Shown in pieces: positions 24,214 to 32,014 of a stretch of DNA of 51,787 nucleotides (positions within the stretch are counted from its first letter, which is position 1; each line of letters opens with the position of its first letter). A model generated the notes under the pieces. That model was not told the DNA's origin, made no database searches, and saw only the letters and a list, made by a program, of their open reading frames with translations. Source of the DNA: Roseovarius sp. UBA6217 (lineage in GTDB: Bacteria > Pseudomonadota > Alphaproteobacteria > Rhodobacterales > Rhodobacteraceae). The stretch covers positions 1-51,787 of the forward strand of contig DISF01000087.1 of assembly GCA_002421985.1 (NCBI GenBank), read 5' to 3'. A program made the translations under genes and the position numbers.

Positions 24214-24510
24214 CTACGATTGATGCTTCTGGTGATGACGGATCACCTCGGCGATGATGAAGTTGAGGAATTCGCGCGCAAATTCCGGGTCGAGATCGGC
24301 GGATTTCGCCAGCTCTTCGAGCCGTGCGATCTGTTGCGCCTCGCGCGCCGGATCGGACGGGGGAAGATCATGCGTGGCCTTGAGCTTGCCCACGGCCTGC
24401 GTGTGCTTGAACCGCTCGGCCAGCGTGAAGACGAGGATTGCGTCGAGCCGGTCGATGCTCTCGCGGTGCTCCTTGAGCAGTTGCGCGGCAAGGGTGCTTG
24501 CATCAGTCAA
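24214..24510 (-). CDS. chorismate mutase (AroQ type)
   Basis: A 98-aa all-helical enzyme that converts chorismate to prephenate for phenylalanine and tyrosine synthesis. The R-x-x-I-D-x-x-D pattern (HRESIDRLDAILVFTLAERF), KHTQAVGKLKATH and PSDPAREAQQIARL match stand-alone AroQ proteins. The best start is TTG at 24510 (LTDASTLAAQ), overlapping the GNAT stop codon by 8 nt; no ATG or GTG lies in frame nearby. Coupled to the preceding acetyltransferase gene. Confidence 0.88.
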   Translation of the reverse strand: MTDASTLAAQLLKEHRESIDRLDAILVFTLAERFKHTQAVGKLKATHDLPPSDPAREAQQIARLEELAKSADLDPEFAREFLNFIIAEVIRHHQKHQS

Positions 24511-25111
24511 TGGGCATCCCCTTCGGTCTGAAGGACGGGTCGCAGTAATGCGCGATCTCAAGCTCGATCCCGTCACGGATCTGCCCCGAAGCGGCGACAG
24601 CGGGAGCGGGGTGGCGATAGACCGCATCGTTGCCGTCGATGGTGGGGGCCTCGCGGTCCTTGGTGCAGCCAAGACGTTCGGCAAGGCGGATGCTGTCGAG
24701 GTTCTTGGGGTCGATATAGCTCACCGCCCCCTCCCAGCCCTGGCGCTCGTAGAAATGGCGGCGCACGGCGTGGGTGGCCTCGAGCGCATACCCCTTGCCC
24801 GCCTTGTCTGGCCAGATGATCCAGGCGATTTCGTGCTCTGGCCATTTGGCCGGAAACCAGCCACCGGCCATGCCATAGGTCTCGTCGGTCGCCTTGTCAT
24901 GGACCATCCACATGCCGAAGCCGCGAATCGCCCAATGGCCGATCTCGGCGGCGTAGAGCATCCATGCCTCGTAGCTGTTGAGCGGCCCGCCCATGAAGCG
25001 CGAGCGGTAGGAGGCGAAGGTGGCCTTGAAATCGGGGTAATCGCCCGCCTCGGGGCCGCGCAGCACCAGCCGCCGGGTTTCGATCACGGGGATGTCGGGG
25101 TAGTTGCTCAT
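24503..25111 (-). CDS. GNAT-family N-acetyltransferase (RimJ/RimL type)
   Basis: A 202-aa protein with the RimJ/RimL-like acetyltransferase fold: VIETRRLVLRGPEAGDYPDF at the start, IIWPDKAGKGYALEATHAV (the acetyl-CoA pyrophosphate loop in modified Q/R-x-x-G-x-G/A form) and YIDPKNLDSIRLAERLGC. The substrate is unknown. Its ATG overlaps the stop of the paralogous gene upstream by 4 nt (ATGA). Confidence 0.85.
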   Translation of the reverse strand: MSNYPDIPVIETRRLVLRGPEAGDYPDFKATFASYRSRFMGGPLNSYEAWMLYAAEIGHWAIRGFGMWMVHDKATDETYGMAGGWFPAKWPEHEIAWIIWPDKAGKGYALEATHAVRRHFYERQGWEGAVSYIDPKNLDSIRLAERLGCTKDREAPTIDGNDAVYRHPAPAVAASGQIRDGIELEIAHYCDPSFRPKGMPID

Positions 25112-25653
25112 GCGTAGGCCTCGACCGAGCCATCGGCGTCGGGGCCGGGGTGGCGATAAAGAAGATCGCGACCCATGTGGATATTGTCGTATTCGCGTTC
25201 GAACCACGCGCCAAGCCGTTCCGCGAGCGCGATGGAACGGGTGTTGCCGGGTTTGATGTTGGAGGTGAGCGTGGTAAACCCGAGATCCTCATAGGCCCAT
25301 TGGCGGGCGCGCAGGGCGGCCTCATGGGCGATGCCGCGGCCCTCGAAGCCGTCGAACACGACCCAGCCCAGTTCCGGCTCGGGCCAGCCTTCGGGGTTCC
25401 AGATGCCGGTGATGCCTGCGGGCGCGCCGCTGGCCTTGTCCTCAATCGTGAAATAGCCGTAGCCGTGGATATGCCAGTGGCCCACGTTGAGCGCGAACCA
25501 GCGCCACGCATCGCCCCGGTTCGTGGACGCACCAAAGCCCTCGGCGCGCTCGCGGTCAAGGAGGAAGGCGATCATCGGCTCGATGTCGCGCACCTCAGGC
25601 CCGCGCAGGGCGAGGCGGGGCGTGTCGAGCACGGGGGCGGCGGTGAGGCTCAT
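25108..25653 (-). CDS. GNAT-family N-acetyltransferase (paralogue)
   Basis: A 181-aa GNAT related to the next gene, suggesting an old tandem duplication: VLDTPRLALRGPEVRDIEPM, VVFDGFEGRGIAHEAALRAR, and NIKPGNTRSIALAERLGAW. The start at MSLTAAP has AAAGGCGG upstream. An in-frame ATG 12 codons earlier comes from the intergenic GAGTATTTTC motif and was rejected. Substrate unknown. Confidence 0.85.
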   Translation of the reverse strand: MSLTAAPVLDTPRLALRGPEVRDIEPMIAFLLDRERAEGFGASTNRGDAWRWFALNVGHWHIHGYGYFTIEDKASGAPAGITGIWNPEGWPEPELGWVVFDGFEGRGIAHEAALRARQWAYEDLGFTTLTSNIKPGNTRSIALAERLGAWFEREYDNIHMGRDLLYRHPGPDADGSVEAYA

Positions 25654-25674
25654 GGCCGCACCGCCTTTGAAAAT

Positions 25675-25696
25675 GAGTATTTTCGGCAAGATGAAG
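25675..25696 (+). repeat. GAGTATTTTCGGCAAGATGAAG intergenic motif
   Basis: A 22-nt AT-rich sequence between ffh and the GNAT gene, nearly the same as the one at 42941-42962 and similar to the loop of repeat copies B and C (GAAGTATTTGGC...CATAAAG). I recall such motifs as frequent between genes in Rhodobacteraceae. Function unknown. Confidence 0.5.
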
Positions 25697-25704
25697 TCAT
25701 GGCG

Positions 25705-27195
25705 TCATTTCTTCTTGCCAAGGCCCGAAAGGCCGGGAGGCAGGCCCATGCCGCCACCCAGTCCGCCCAAGCCGCCGGGCAGCTTGCCGCCCATGGCGCG
25801 GGCGGCCTCTTCCATCGCGCGTGGGTCGTTCATGTCGGGCATTCCGCCCTTGCCCATCATGGATTTCATCGCCTGCCTGAGCATCCCGCCCTTGCCGCGG
25901 CCGAGTTTCTTCATCATGTCGGCCATCTGGCGGTGCATCTTCAAAAGCTTGTTGAGGTCCGATACCTCCTGACCGGCCCCCTTGGCGATCCGCTTCTTGC
26001 GGCTGGCCTGAAGCAGGGCAGGGTTTGCGCGTTCCTTTTTCGTCATCGACTGGATGAGGGCGATCTGGCGGGTGATCACCTTGTCGTCAAAGCCCGCCTC
26101 CTGCACCTGTTTGGCCATCTTGCCCATGCCGGGCATCATGCCCATGAGCCCCTCCATGCCGCCCATCTTCTGCATCTGCTCGAGCTGGCCCTTCAGGTCG
26201 TTCATGTTGAACTGACCCTTCTGCATCCGGCGCATCATGCGTTCGGCCTCAGCGGCCTCGATGGTCTCCTGCGCCTTTTCCACCAGCGCGACGATATCGC
26301 CCATGCCGAGGATACGGCCTGCGATGCGTTCGGCCTCAAACGTCTCGATCGCGTCGAGCTTTTCGCCCAAACCCACGAAGCGGATGGGCTTGCCGGTGAC
26401 GGCGCGCATCGACAGTGCCGCGCCGCCGCGCCCGTCGCCGTCCATCCGGGTGAGGACAACGCCGGTCACGCCGATCTTGTCATCGAATTCGGTGGCGACA
26501 TTCACCGCGTCCTGACCGGTGAGGCCATCGACCACCAGAAGCGTCTCGCGGGGGTTTGCCACGTCGCGCACCGCCGCCGCCTGCGCGATCAGCTCGGCGT
26601 CGATATGCAGCCGGCCGGCGGTGTCGAGCATGTAGACATCGTAGCCGCCAAGCGCGGCCTGCGTTTTCGCGCGCTTGGCGATGGCAACCGGGTCTTCGCC
26701 CTTGACGATGGGCAGCGTATCGACGCCGATCTGACGGCCCAGAATGGCAAGCTGTTCCATGGCGGCGGGGCGGTTGGTGTCGAGCGACGCCATCAGCACG
26801 CGCTTGCCCTCGCGGTCCTTGAGCCGCTTGGCGAGCTTGGCGGTGGTGGTGGTTTTCCCCGAGCCTTGCAGGCCGACCATGAGGATGGGCGCGGGCGGGT
26901 TGTCGATCTTGAGCGCGCCCGGGTCGCCCTCGCCGCGCAGCGTGGCGATGAGCGCGTCATGGACGATCTTGACGACCTGCTGGCCGGGGGTGACGGATTT
27001 GGTGACGGCCTGGCCAGTGGCCTCGCGCTCTACCCGCTTGATGAAATCGCGGGCGACGGGGAGCGAGACGTCGGCCTCGAGCAGGGCCACGCGCACCTCG
27101 CGCAAGGCGGTTTTGACGTCCTCTTCGGAGAGCGCGCCCTGTTTGGTGAGCCGGTCGAGGACGCCGGAGAGGCGTTCGGACAGGTTTTCGAACAT
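25705..27195 (-). CDS. ffh: signal recognition particle protein Ffh
   Basis: A 496-aa SRP54 GTPase that targets nascent membrane proteins to the membrane with 4.5S RNA. Domains in order: an N domain (MFENLSERLSGVLDRL), a G domain with GLQGSGKTTT, DTAGRLHID and TRMDGDGRGG, and a Met-rich M domain (MMPGMGKMAKQ, SMTKKERANP, MKSMMGKGGM). The C-terminal tail is Gly/Leu-rich. AAAGGAGG precedes the ATG. It is divergent from the LysR gene and may head the minus-strand run reaching rpmE. Confidence 0.96.
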   Translation of the reverse strand: MFENLSERLSGVLDRLTKQGALSEEDVKTALREVRVALLEADVSLPVARDFIKRVEREATGQAVTKSVTPGQQVVKIVHDALIATLRGEGDPGALKIDNPPAPILMVGLQGSGKTTTTAKLAKRLKDREGKRVLMASLDTNRPAAMEQLAILGRQIGVDTLPIVKGEDPVAIAKRAKTQAALGGYDVYMLDTAGRLHIDAELIAQAAAVRDVANPRETLLVVDGLTGQDAVNVATEFDDKIGVTGVVLTRMDGDGRGGAALSMRAVTGKPIRFVGLGEKLDAIETFEAERIAGRILGMGDIVALVEKAQETIEAAEAERMMRRMQKGQFNMNDLKGQLEQMQKMGGMEGLMGMMPGMGKMAKQVQEAGFDDKVITRQIALIQSMTKKERANPALLQASRKKRIAKGAGQEVSDLNKLLKMHRQMADMMKKLGRGKGGMLRQAMKSMMGKGGMPDMNDPRAMEEAARAMGGKLPGGLGGLGGGMGLPPGLSGLGKKK

Positions 27196-27441
27196 TGCCG
27201 GGCCTCCTTTGCCGGTTGTCCCCGCGGATGGCGGGGGCCTTTGAAAACATGACTGCCCCCACGGGCGCAACGCGCTGGTGGAGGGCGATCCCGGACCAAT
27301 GCCCAAGGGACCGGAAGCGGCCTGCCTCCGGGGATTGGGGGGCGTTTACGGCGTGGGCGTGCCCGAGTCAAGCGTCGGTGATTGCAACCGCGACGGGGCC
27401 GCCGCATAGTGGCCGGTGCAGCGCAACAGGTGGGGATCGCG

Positions 27442-28323
27442 ATGGAAAACTGGGACGAGGTGCGCACCGCCTTTCATGTCGCGCGGGTGGGCACGGTGAG
27501 CGGCGCGGCCGAGGTGCTGGGTGTGCATCATGCCACCGTCATCCGCCATATCGACGCGCTGGAGGAGCGGCTTGGCGTGCGGCTGTTTCAGCGCCATGCG
27601 CGCGGCTATACCCCCACCGAAGCGGGGCGCGACCTGTTGCGCGTGGCGCAGGCCACCGATGACCAGTTCGGCCAGTTGGCGGGCCGCATCAAGGGGCGCG
27701 GCAACGAGGTGTCGGGCGAATTGGTGGTGACCTCGATCGGGGGGCTGAGCCATCTGCTTGCCCCCGCTCTGGCAGAGTTTCAGCGCGGCTACCCGGATCT
27801 CGTGGTGCGGTATCTCACCGGCGACCGGCTGTTTCGCCTCGAATATGGCGAGGCGCATGTGGCGGTGCGGGCGGGGGCCGCGCCGGACCAGCCCGATAAC
27901 GTGGTGCAGCCGTTCTTTCGGCAGGATTTCGCGCTTTATGCCAGCGAGGGCTATGTTGCGCGCCACGGGATGCCGCAGGGCTGCGGCGATTTCGCGGCGC
28001 ATCGTTTCGTGGGGGCGGATGACGCGCAGACGCGCGCGCCGTTCCATCGCTGGCTCTATGATAACGTGCCGGGCGAGAATATCGTCTTTCGCTCGGGCGA
28101 CGTGCACGCGCAGCATAACGCGATCCTCGCCGGGGCGGGGATCGGGTTTGCTTCGGTGTTGCAGGCCGCCGAGGTGCCGGGGCTGGTGCAGGTGATGGCC
28201 CCGCGCCCGGATTGGGCGGCAACGCTCTGGCTGGTGACGCATATGGATTTGCACCGCACCGTCAAGGTGCAGGCGCTGCTTGGCTTTCTCAAGGCGCGGG
28301 CGCAGGGCTGGCAAGGGGGGTGA
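27442..28323 (+). CDS. LysR-family transcriptional regulator
   Basis: A 293-aa regulator with an N-terminal winged HTH (FHVARVGTVSGAAEVLGVHHATVIRHIDALEERLGVRLF) and a C-terminal effector domain starting near GELVVTSIGGLSHLLAP. The V-H-H-A-T-V-x-R-H-I helix is typical of the subgroup related to Rhodobacteraceae regulators of unknown effector. Start at MENWDEV. It is divergent from ffh, so it may control itself or ffh. The effector is unknown. Confidence 0.88.
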   Translation: MENWDEVRTAFHVARVGTVSGAAEVLGVHHATVIRHIDALEERLGVRLFQRHARGYTPTEAGRDLLRVAQATDDQFGQLAGRIKGRGNEVSGELVVTSIGGLSHLLAPALAEFQRGYPDLVVRYLTGDRLFRLEYGEAHVAVRAGAAPDQPDNVVQPFFRQDFALYASEGYVARHGMPQGCGDFAAHRFVGADDAQTRAPFHRWLYDNVPGENIVFRSGDVHAQHNAILAGAGIGFASVLQAAEVPGLVQVMAPRPDWAATLWLVTHMDLHRTVKVQALLGFLKARAQGWQGG

Positions 28324-28333
28324 GCGGCGGGCG

Positions 28334-29311
28334 TCAGAGGAAACCCGCATCCTGCAAGGCGCGGCGAAGCTCGCCGAGCGCGGGCGGCAGCGGGCCCTTG
28401 TGGTCGGGGGCCGGGGCGGGCAGATCGCTGATCGCGGCGGTGGTCCACAGATCGGCTTCGCCCATCACGGCGATCTGGCGGGCGATGGCGTCAAAGGCGG
28501 GCTGACGCGTGCGCCGCTGGATAAGGCCGACGCGGCAGCCGGGGCGCATCACGAAGGGCGCAAGGTGAAAGGCAGAGCCATCGGGGCCGAGGATCACCTT
28601 GGCCGCGCGATAGCAGGCGATCTGCTCGGCGATGGAATGGCGCTCGGGGTGAAAGATGCCGTAGCCCGCGCGCGACACCCAACGCTCTATCTTTTGCTCG
28701 AACGGCACCTGCTTGGTGGCAGGCTTGAGGCGGCGGCGCGAGATATAGAGCCGCTCTGGCCCGTCCGGCGCAATGGCGGCGCAGAGATGGCGGCGCATGT
28801 AGGCGCGCGCCTCGGGCGTGCCGTGGCTCCAGTCGAGATGGCCAAAGCCCTGCGTCGGCACTAGCGCCTCGCCCACGCGGGTGGGCCGCTCCACGAGATG
28901 CACCGGCAGGCCCTGACCAAGCATGTCGATAAGCGGGTGCAGGCGGCGCGCGATGATCGCAGCGATGTCGCGCCCGGCCATCGGGACAAGCGCGATGCCG
29001 TCGGGGCGGTCATCGAGGTGATCGAGCGCCCAGAGCCGCGGCAGCGCCTCGAGCAGGAAATGCCCGAAATGGTGCCGCCCGACCCCGGCGAAAAGCCAGC
29101 GGCCGGGCAGGGTTTCGGGCATATCGGCAGGGGCTGCGGGATCGGCGGTAAACCCGTTGGGGCCGATGCGCGTGCGCGCCGCCGCGACCGCGCGCCCTTC
29201 GGCATCGAGCACCCCGCAGGCATGGCCGCGCCCCGGCGCCATCGGCATGAGAATGGCCCCCGTCACGCGCTCGATGCGGGGCGCGGGAAGGTGGCGCGGA
29301 TCAGGTATCAT
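28334..29311 (-). CDS. glycosyltransferase family 61 protein
   Basis: A 325-aa protein with the GT61 (DUF563) pattern: FAGVGRHHFGHFLLEALPRLWAL near 70-95, the central ERLYISRRRL and C-terminal VILGPDGSAFHLAPFV. In this family the conserved H-x-x-H-F/E and G-x-H/S-G-x-x-L motifs lie at these positions. Donor and acceptor are unknown; a role in surface polysaccharide or O-glycan modification is likely. Its ATG lies 11 nt inside the end of the ArsR gene, so the two are coupled. Confidence 0.75.
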   Translation of the reverse strand: MIPDPRHLPAPRIERVTGAILMPMAPGRGHACGVLDAEGRAVAAARTRIGPNGFTADPAAPADMPETLPGRWLFAGVGRHHFGHFLLEALPRLWALDHLDDRPDGIALVPMAGRDIAAIIARRLHPLIDMLGQGLPVHLVERPTRVGEALVPTQGFGHLDWSHGTPEARAYMRRHLCAAIAPDGPERLYISRRRLKPATKQVPFEQKIERWVSRAGYGIFHPERHSIAEQIACYRAAKVILGPDGSAFHLAPFVMRPGCRVGLIQRRTRQPAFDAIARQIAVMGEADLWTTAAISDLPAPAPDHKGPLPPALGELRRALQDAGFL

Positions 29312-29636
29312 CGGGCAGCTCGCTTTGCAAAAACCGCTCGAACGCGTCGAGATGGACCGCCTCGAACTGGCCAAAGCCCTGCATCCAGATCGACGCATCG
29401 CGCAGCGCGTCCGGCTCGAGCTTGCACCAGACCACGCGCCCGCGCCGCTCCTGCGTGATGAGGCCGGCACGGCTGAGAATGCCCAGATGCTTGGAAATCG
29501 CGGCAAGGCTCATCTCGAACGGTTCGGCCACGTCGGTCACGGCCATGTCATCCTCGAGCAGCATGCCGAGGATCGCGCGGCGCGTGGGATCGGCGAGGGC
29601 GGCGAAAACCGTGTCGAGCGCGTGGGCCTTGTCCAT
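29301..29636 (-). CDS. ArsR-family (SdpR-like) winged-helix repressor
   Basis: A 111-aa regulator: TVFAALADPTRRAILGMLL, then the HTH DVAEPFEMSLAAISKHLGIL and wing GLITQERRGRVVWCKLEP. No metal-binding Cys pair typical of arsenic sensors is present, placing it with the SdpR-like group often paired with SRPBCC proteins. Here its partner is instead a GT61 gene. Start at MDKAHAL; an upstream in-frame ATG (29687) is possible. A 24-bp palindrome at 29755 is its probable operator. Confidence 0.85.
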   Translation of the reverse strand: MDKAHALDTVFAALADPTRRAILGMLLEDDMAVTDVAEPFEMSLAAISKHLGILSRAGLITQERRGRVVWCKLEPDALRDASIWMQGFGQFEAVHLDAFERFLQSELPDDT

Positions 29637-29754
29637 GCCGCTGTTAAGCCCGAGCGCGCGGCACGCGTCAACGGGCATTCCGGGCAAAGCCGGCGACGGA
29701 GATGGTCATCATGGCGCGTAGCCCGTCAAGGTGTTTGGTCTTCGTGGCGCGGTG

Positions 29755-29778
29755 ATGTTCAACCGTTCGGTTGAACAT
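29755..29778. promoter_or_regulatory. palindromic operator upstream of the ArsR gene
   Basis: ATGTTCAACCG 29755-29765 and CGGTTGAACAT 29768-29778 form a perfect 11-bp inverted repeat around TT. The TTCAACC-GGTTGAA shape fits SdpR/ArsR-type operators. It lies about 120 nt upstream of the ArsR start and about 180 nt upstream of atpI. The rest of the 29637-29957 gap holds no recognisable gene; a 62-codon minus frame across it looks spurious. Confidence 0.65.
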
Positions 29779-29819
29779 GCCGCAGCCGCCCGATGCCCGC
29801 GCGGGGCGGCTGCGGCAGA

Positions 29820-29848
29820 CTGGCACCGATGTTTCTTCTTGGTATAAA
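29820..29848 (+). promoter_or_regulatory. candidate promoter for the atp operon
   Basis: CTGGCA 29820-29825, a 17-nt spacer and TATAAA 29843-29848 lie in an AT-rich patch about 110 nt upstream of the atpI start. The match to the sigma-70 consensus is partial. Confidence 0.4.
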
Positions 29849-29957
29849 TTACTCAATATATCAGACGCTTGCGGATCGTGCGCGGATGCGTTCGGCGCGC
29901 TTGACTCCGGCGCGCCCTGACCTTAGCACATGGCTCAAGTTCCGAGAGGGGGCGCGC

Positions 29958-30299
29958 GTGTCCGATCCAGACGACAGCGAGCGGCTACGCCAGCTTGACG
30001 CGCGGATCGCAAAGCTGCGCGGCGGCGAGGCGAAGCGCCCTCATCAGGAAGAGCATTATTCCCAGGCGCAGCACGCCTGGCGGATGGTTATAGAGCTTGT
30101 TGCCGGTCTGTTGATCGGTTTCGGCATGGGATACGGGCTTGATGTCCTCTTTGGCACGCTGCCGGTTTTCCTTGTCGTGTTCACATTGCTGGGCCTCGCG
30201 GCGGGCATCAAGACGATGATGCGCAGCGCGGCGGAGCTCTCGAAGGACTTGGACAAGCCCAAGACGGGCGCGGACGAAGGGGCGAAGGATGGCGACTGA
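29958..30299 (+). CDS. atpI: F0F1 ATP synthase assembly protein AtpI
   Basis: A 113-aa protein with two membrane helices (about 50-70 and 75-93) containing GLLIGFGMGYGLDVLFGT and GLAAGIKTMMRSA, typical of AtpI, which helps assemble the c ring. An N-terminal charged segment (DSERLRQLDARIAKL) precedes them. GTG at 29958 follows a GAGAGGGGG ribosome site; the frame reaches upstream without better support. It overlaps atpB by 11 nt. Confidence 0.88.
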   Translation: MSDPDDSERLRQLDARIAKLRGGEAKRPHQEEHYSQAQHAWRMVIELVAGLLIGFGMGYGLDVLFGTLPVFLVVFTLLGLAAGIKTMMRSAAELSKDLDKPKTGADEGAKDGD

Positions 30300-31071
30300 A
30301 GCGCAAGGGTCCGAAGGCGGCGGCCTTGTATTCCACCCGATGGATCAGTTTATGGTCAAGCCGCTGTTCGGCGACGGGGCCGTGGGCATGTTCACGCTCA
30401 CCAACGTGACGCTCTGGATGGTGCTGGCGGTGGCGGCGACCTTTGCTCTGCTGGTGCTGGGCACCTCGAAGCGCGAGATCGTGCCGGGGCGGACGCAATC
30501 GGTGGCCGAGCTTGCCTATGACTTCATCCGCAAGATGGTCGAGGACGTGGCCGGCAAGGACGCGCTCCCCTTCTTTCCTTACATCATGACGCTGTTCATG
30601 TTCATCGTTTTCGCGAATTTCCTCGGGCTGCTGCCCATGGCGTTTACGACCACGAGTCATATCGCGGTGACGGCGGTTCTGGCGATGCTGGTCTTCGTGA
30701 CGGTGACGGTGGTGGGCTTCGTGCGCCACGGCGTGGGCTTTCTGAGCCTGTTCTGGGTGAGTTCGGCACCGCTGCCGCTGCGGCCCGTGCTGGCCCTGAT
30801 CGAGGTGATTTCCTACTTCGTGCGCCCTGTCAGCCACTCCATCCGTCTGGCCGGCAACATGATGGCGGGCCACGCGGTGGTGAAGGTGTTCGCGGCTTTC
30901 GCACCGATGATCGCGCTGTCGTTGGGGGTGGGTATCCTGGTCACGCCGCTGTCGATCCTGGCGATCACCGCGATCTATGCGCTCGAAGTGCTGGTGGCCT
31001 TCATCCAGGCCTATGTGTTCACCATCCTGACCTGCGTGTATCTGCGCGACGCGCTGCATCCGCATCACTGA
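30289..31071 (+). CDS. atpB: ATP synthase F0 subunit a
   Basis: A 260-aa membrane protein that forms the proton half-channels. MDQFMVKPLF, LVFVNFLGLLP-type helix (FIVFANFLGLLPMAF), and RLAGNMMAGH with the essential Arg are present; the C-terminal helix has AIYALEVLVAFIQAYVFTIL. Second gene of the F0 operon. Confidence 0.96.
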   Translation: MATEAQGSEGGGLVFHPMDQFMVKPLFGDGAVGMFTLTNVTLWMVLAVAATFALLVLGTSKREIVPGRTQSVAELAYDFIRKMVEDVAGKDALPFFPYIMTLFMFIVFANFLGLLPMAFTTTSHIAVTAVLAMLVFVTVTVVGFVRHGVGFLSLFWVSSAPLPLRPVLALIEVISYFVRPVSHSIRLAGNMMAGHAVVKVFAAFAPMIALSLGVGILVTPLSILAITAIYALEVLVAFIQAYVFTILTCVYLRDALHPHH

Positions 31072-31101
31072 GGCCGGGCTGCGCCCCGGAGAGAGACAAC
31101 C

Positions 31102-31117
31102 GGCGGGTTCGCCCGCC
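31102..31117 (+). repeat. UUCG hairpin between atpB and atpE
   Basis: GGCGGG 31102-31107, TTCG and CCCGCC 31112-31117 form a perfect 6-bp stem with a stable UUCG tetraloop in the 93-nt intercistronic gap. As RNA it could protect or separate the atpE cistron. Confidence 0.65.
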
Positions 31118-31164
31118 ATACGACCGACAAACCAATGCCAATTCCAGCGTAAGGAGACATCACT

Positions 31165-31401
31165 ATGGAAGGCGATATCGTTCAAATGGGTGCATATATC
31201 GGCGCTGGCCTGGCCTGCATGGGCATGGGCGGGGCTGCGATGGGGGTGGGCAATGTTGCCGGCAACTTCCTCGCCGGTGCGCTGCGCAACCCGTCGGCCG
31301 CAGGCGGCCAGACCGCGACGCTGTTCATCGGCATCGCCTTCGCCGAAGCGCTGGGCATCTTCTCGTTCCTGGTGGCACTGCTGCTGATGTTCGCCGTCTG
31401 A
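31165..31401 (+). CDS. atpE: ATP synthase F0 subunit c
   Basis: A 78-aa two-helix hairpin that forms the proton-translocating ring. Helix 1 holds the Gly-rich GAGLACMGMGGAAMGVGNVAG, the polar loop is RNPS, and the proton-binding carboxylate is Glu61 in GIAFAEALGIF. The longer N-terminus and Glu rather than Asp fit alphaproteobacteria. It is flanked by hairpins on both sides. AAGGAG lies upstream of the ATG. Confidence 0.97.
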   Translation: MEGDIVQMGAYIGAGLACMGMGGAAMGVGNVAGNFLAGALRNPSAAGGQTATLFIGIAFAEALGIFSFLVALLLMFAV

Positions 31402-31433
31402 GCCATTCGGGTCACTGATCGACACGGTCGGGG

Positions 31434-31467
31434 GGCGGCGCTGCGTCGCCTTCCGGCGTGACCGGAA
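31434..31467 (+). repeat. tandem hairpins between atpE and the b' gene
   Basis: GGCGGCG 31434-31440 pairs with CGTCGCC 31444-31450 (7 bp, one G-U, CTG loop), and TTCCGG 31451-31456 pairs with CCGGAA 31462-31467 (CGTGA loop). Together with the stem before atpE they isolate the c-subunit cistron. Confidence 0.6.
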
Positions 31468-31487
31468 CAATCCCGAGGGAGACTGAC

Positions 31488-32009
31488 ATGGCGAGCGAAG
31501 CAAAGGCGGCCGAAAGCGCATCGGGCTTGCCGCAACTCGATTTCTCGACCTTCGGCAACCAGATCTTCTGGCTGGCGGTGGCGCTGGTCGTGCTGTATTT
31601 CATCCTGTCGCGCATAGCGCTGCCGCGAATTGCGGCTGTGCTGGCCGAGCGGCAGGGAACAATCACCAACGATCTTGCCGCCGCAGAGGAGATGCGCACG
31701 CGCGCGACCGAGGCCGAGGAGGCCTACAAGAAGGCCCTCGCCGATGCCAAGGCCGAGGCGCAAAAGATCATCGCAGAGACCAAGGCGGCGATCCGTCAGG
31801 AGCTTGACCGCGCCAATGCCGAGGCCGATGCCGAGATCAAGGCACGCACCGCCGAGGGCGAAAAGCAGATCGCCGAGATTCGCGCAGGTGCGCTTGACGC
31901 GGTCAAGGCCGTTGCCGCGGATGTGGCGGGCGAGCTTGTCGCCGCGATGGGCCAGAAACCCGATGGCCGAAGCGTCAACGCGGCGGTCAACGCCCGGATG
32001 AAAGGATGA
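31488..32009 (+). CDS. ATP synthase F0 subunit b'
   Basis: A 173-aa peripheral-stalk subunit: one membrane helix (FWLAVALVVLYFILSRIALP, about 27-46), then a long charged coiled coil rich in Ala, Glu and Lys. The presence of both b' and b genes is typical of photosynthetic bacteria and alphaproteobacteria. Start at MASEAKAAES, after GAGGGAG; an ATG 10 codons upstream was rejected because it lies in the hairpin region. It overlaps the following frame closely. Confidence 0.92.
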   Translation: MASEAKAAESASGLPQLDFSTFGNQIFWLAVALVVLYFILSRIALPRIAAVLAERQGTITNDLAAAEEMRTRATEAEEAYKKALADAKAEAQKIIAETKAAIRQELDRANAEADAEIKARTAEGEKQIAEIRAGALDAVKAVAADVAGELVAAMGQKPDGRSVNAAVNARMKG

Positions 32010-32014
32010 GTGCG

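Noticed and set aside
25654..25689. Start codon 12 residues upstream in the GNAT gene (MPKILIFKGGAA)
   Set aside because: Those codons are the intergenic GAGTATTTTC motif read in reverse; the next Met has a ribosome site and begins the family core.
25150..27252. A 700-codon plus-strand frame opposite ffh and a GNAT gene
   Set aside because: Shadow of well-supported minus-strand genes, with no recognisable domain and His/Ala-rich composition.
29668..29856. A 62-codon minus-strand frame upstream of the ArsR gene
   Set aside because: It crosses the palindromic operator and overlaps the ArsR leader, with no recognisable domain.
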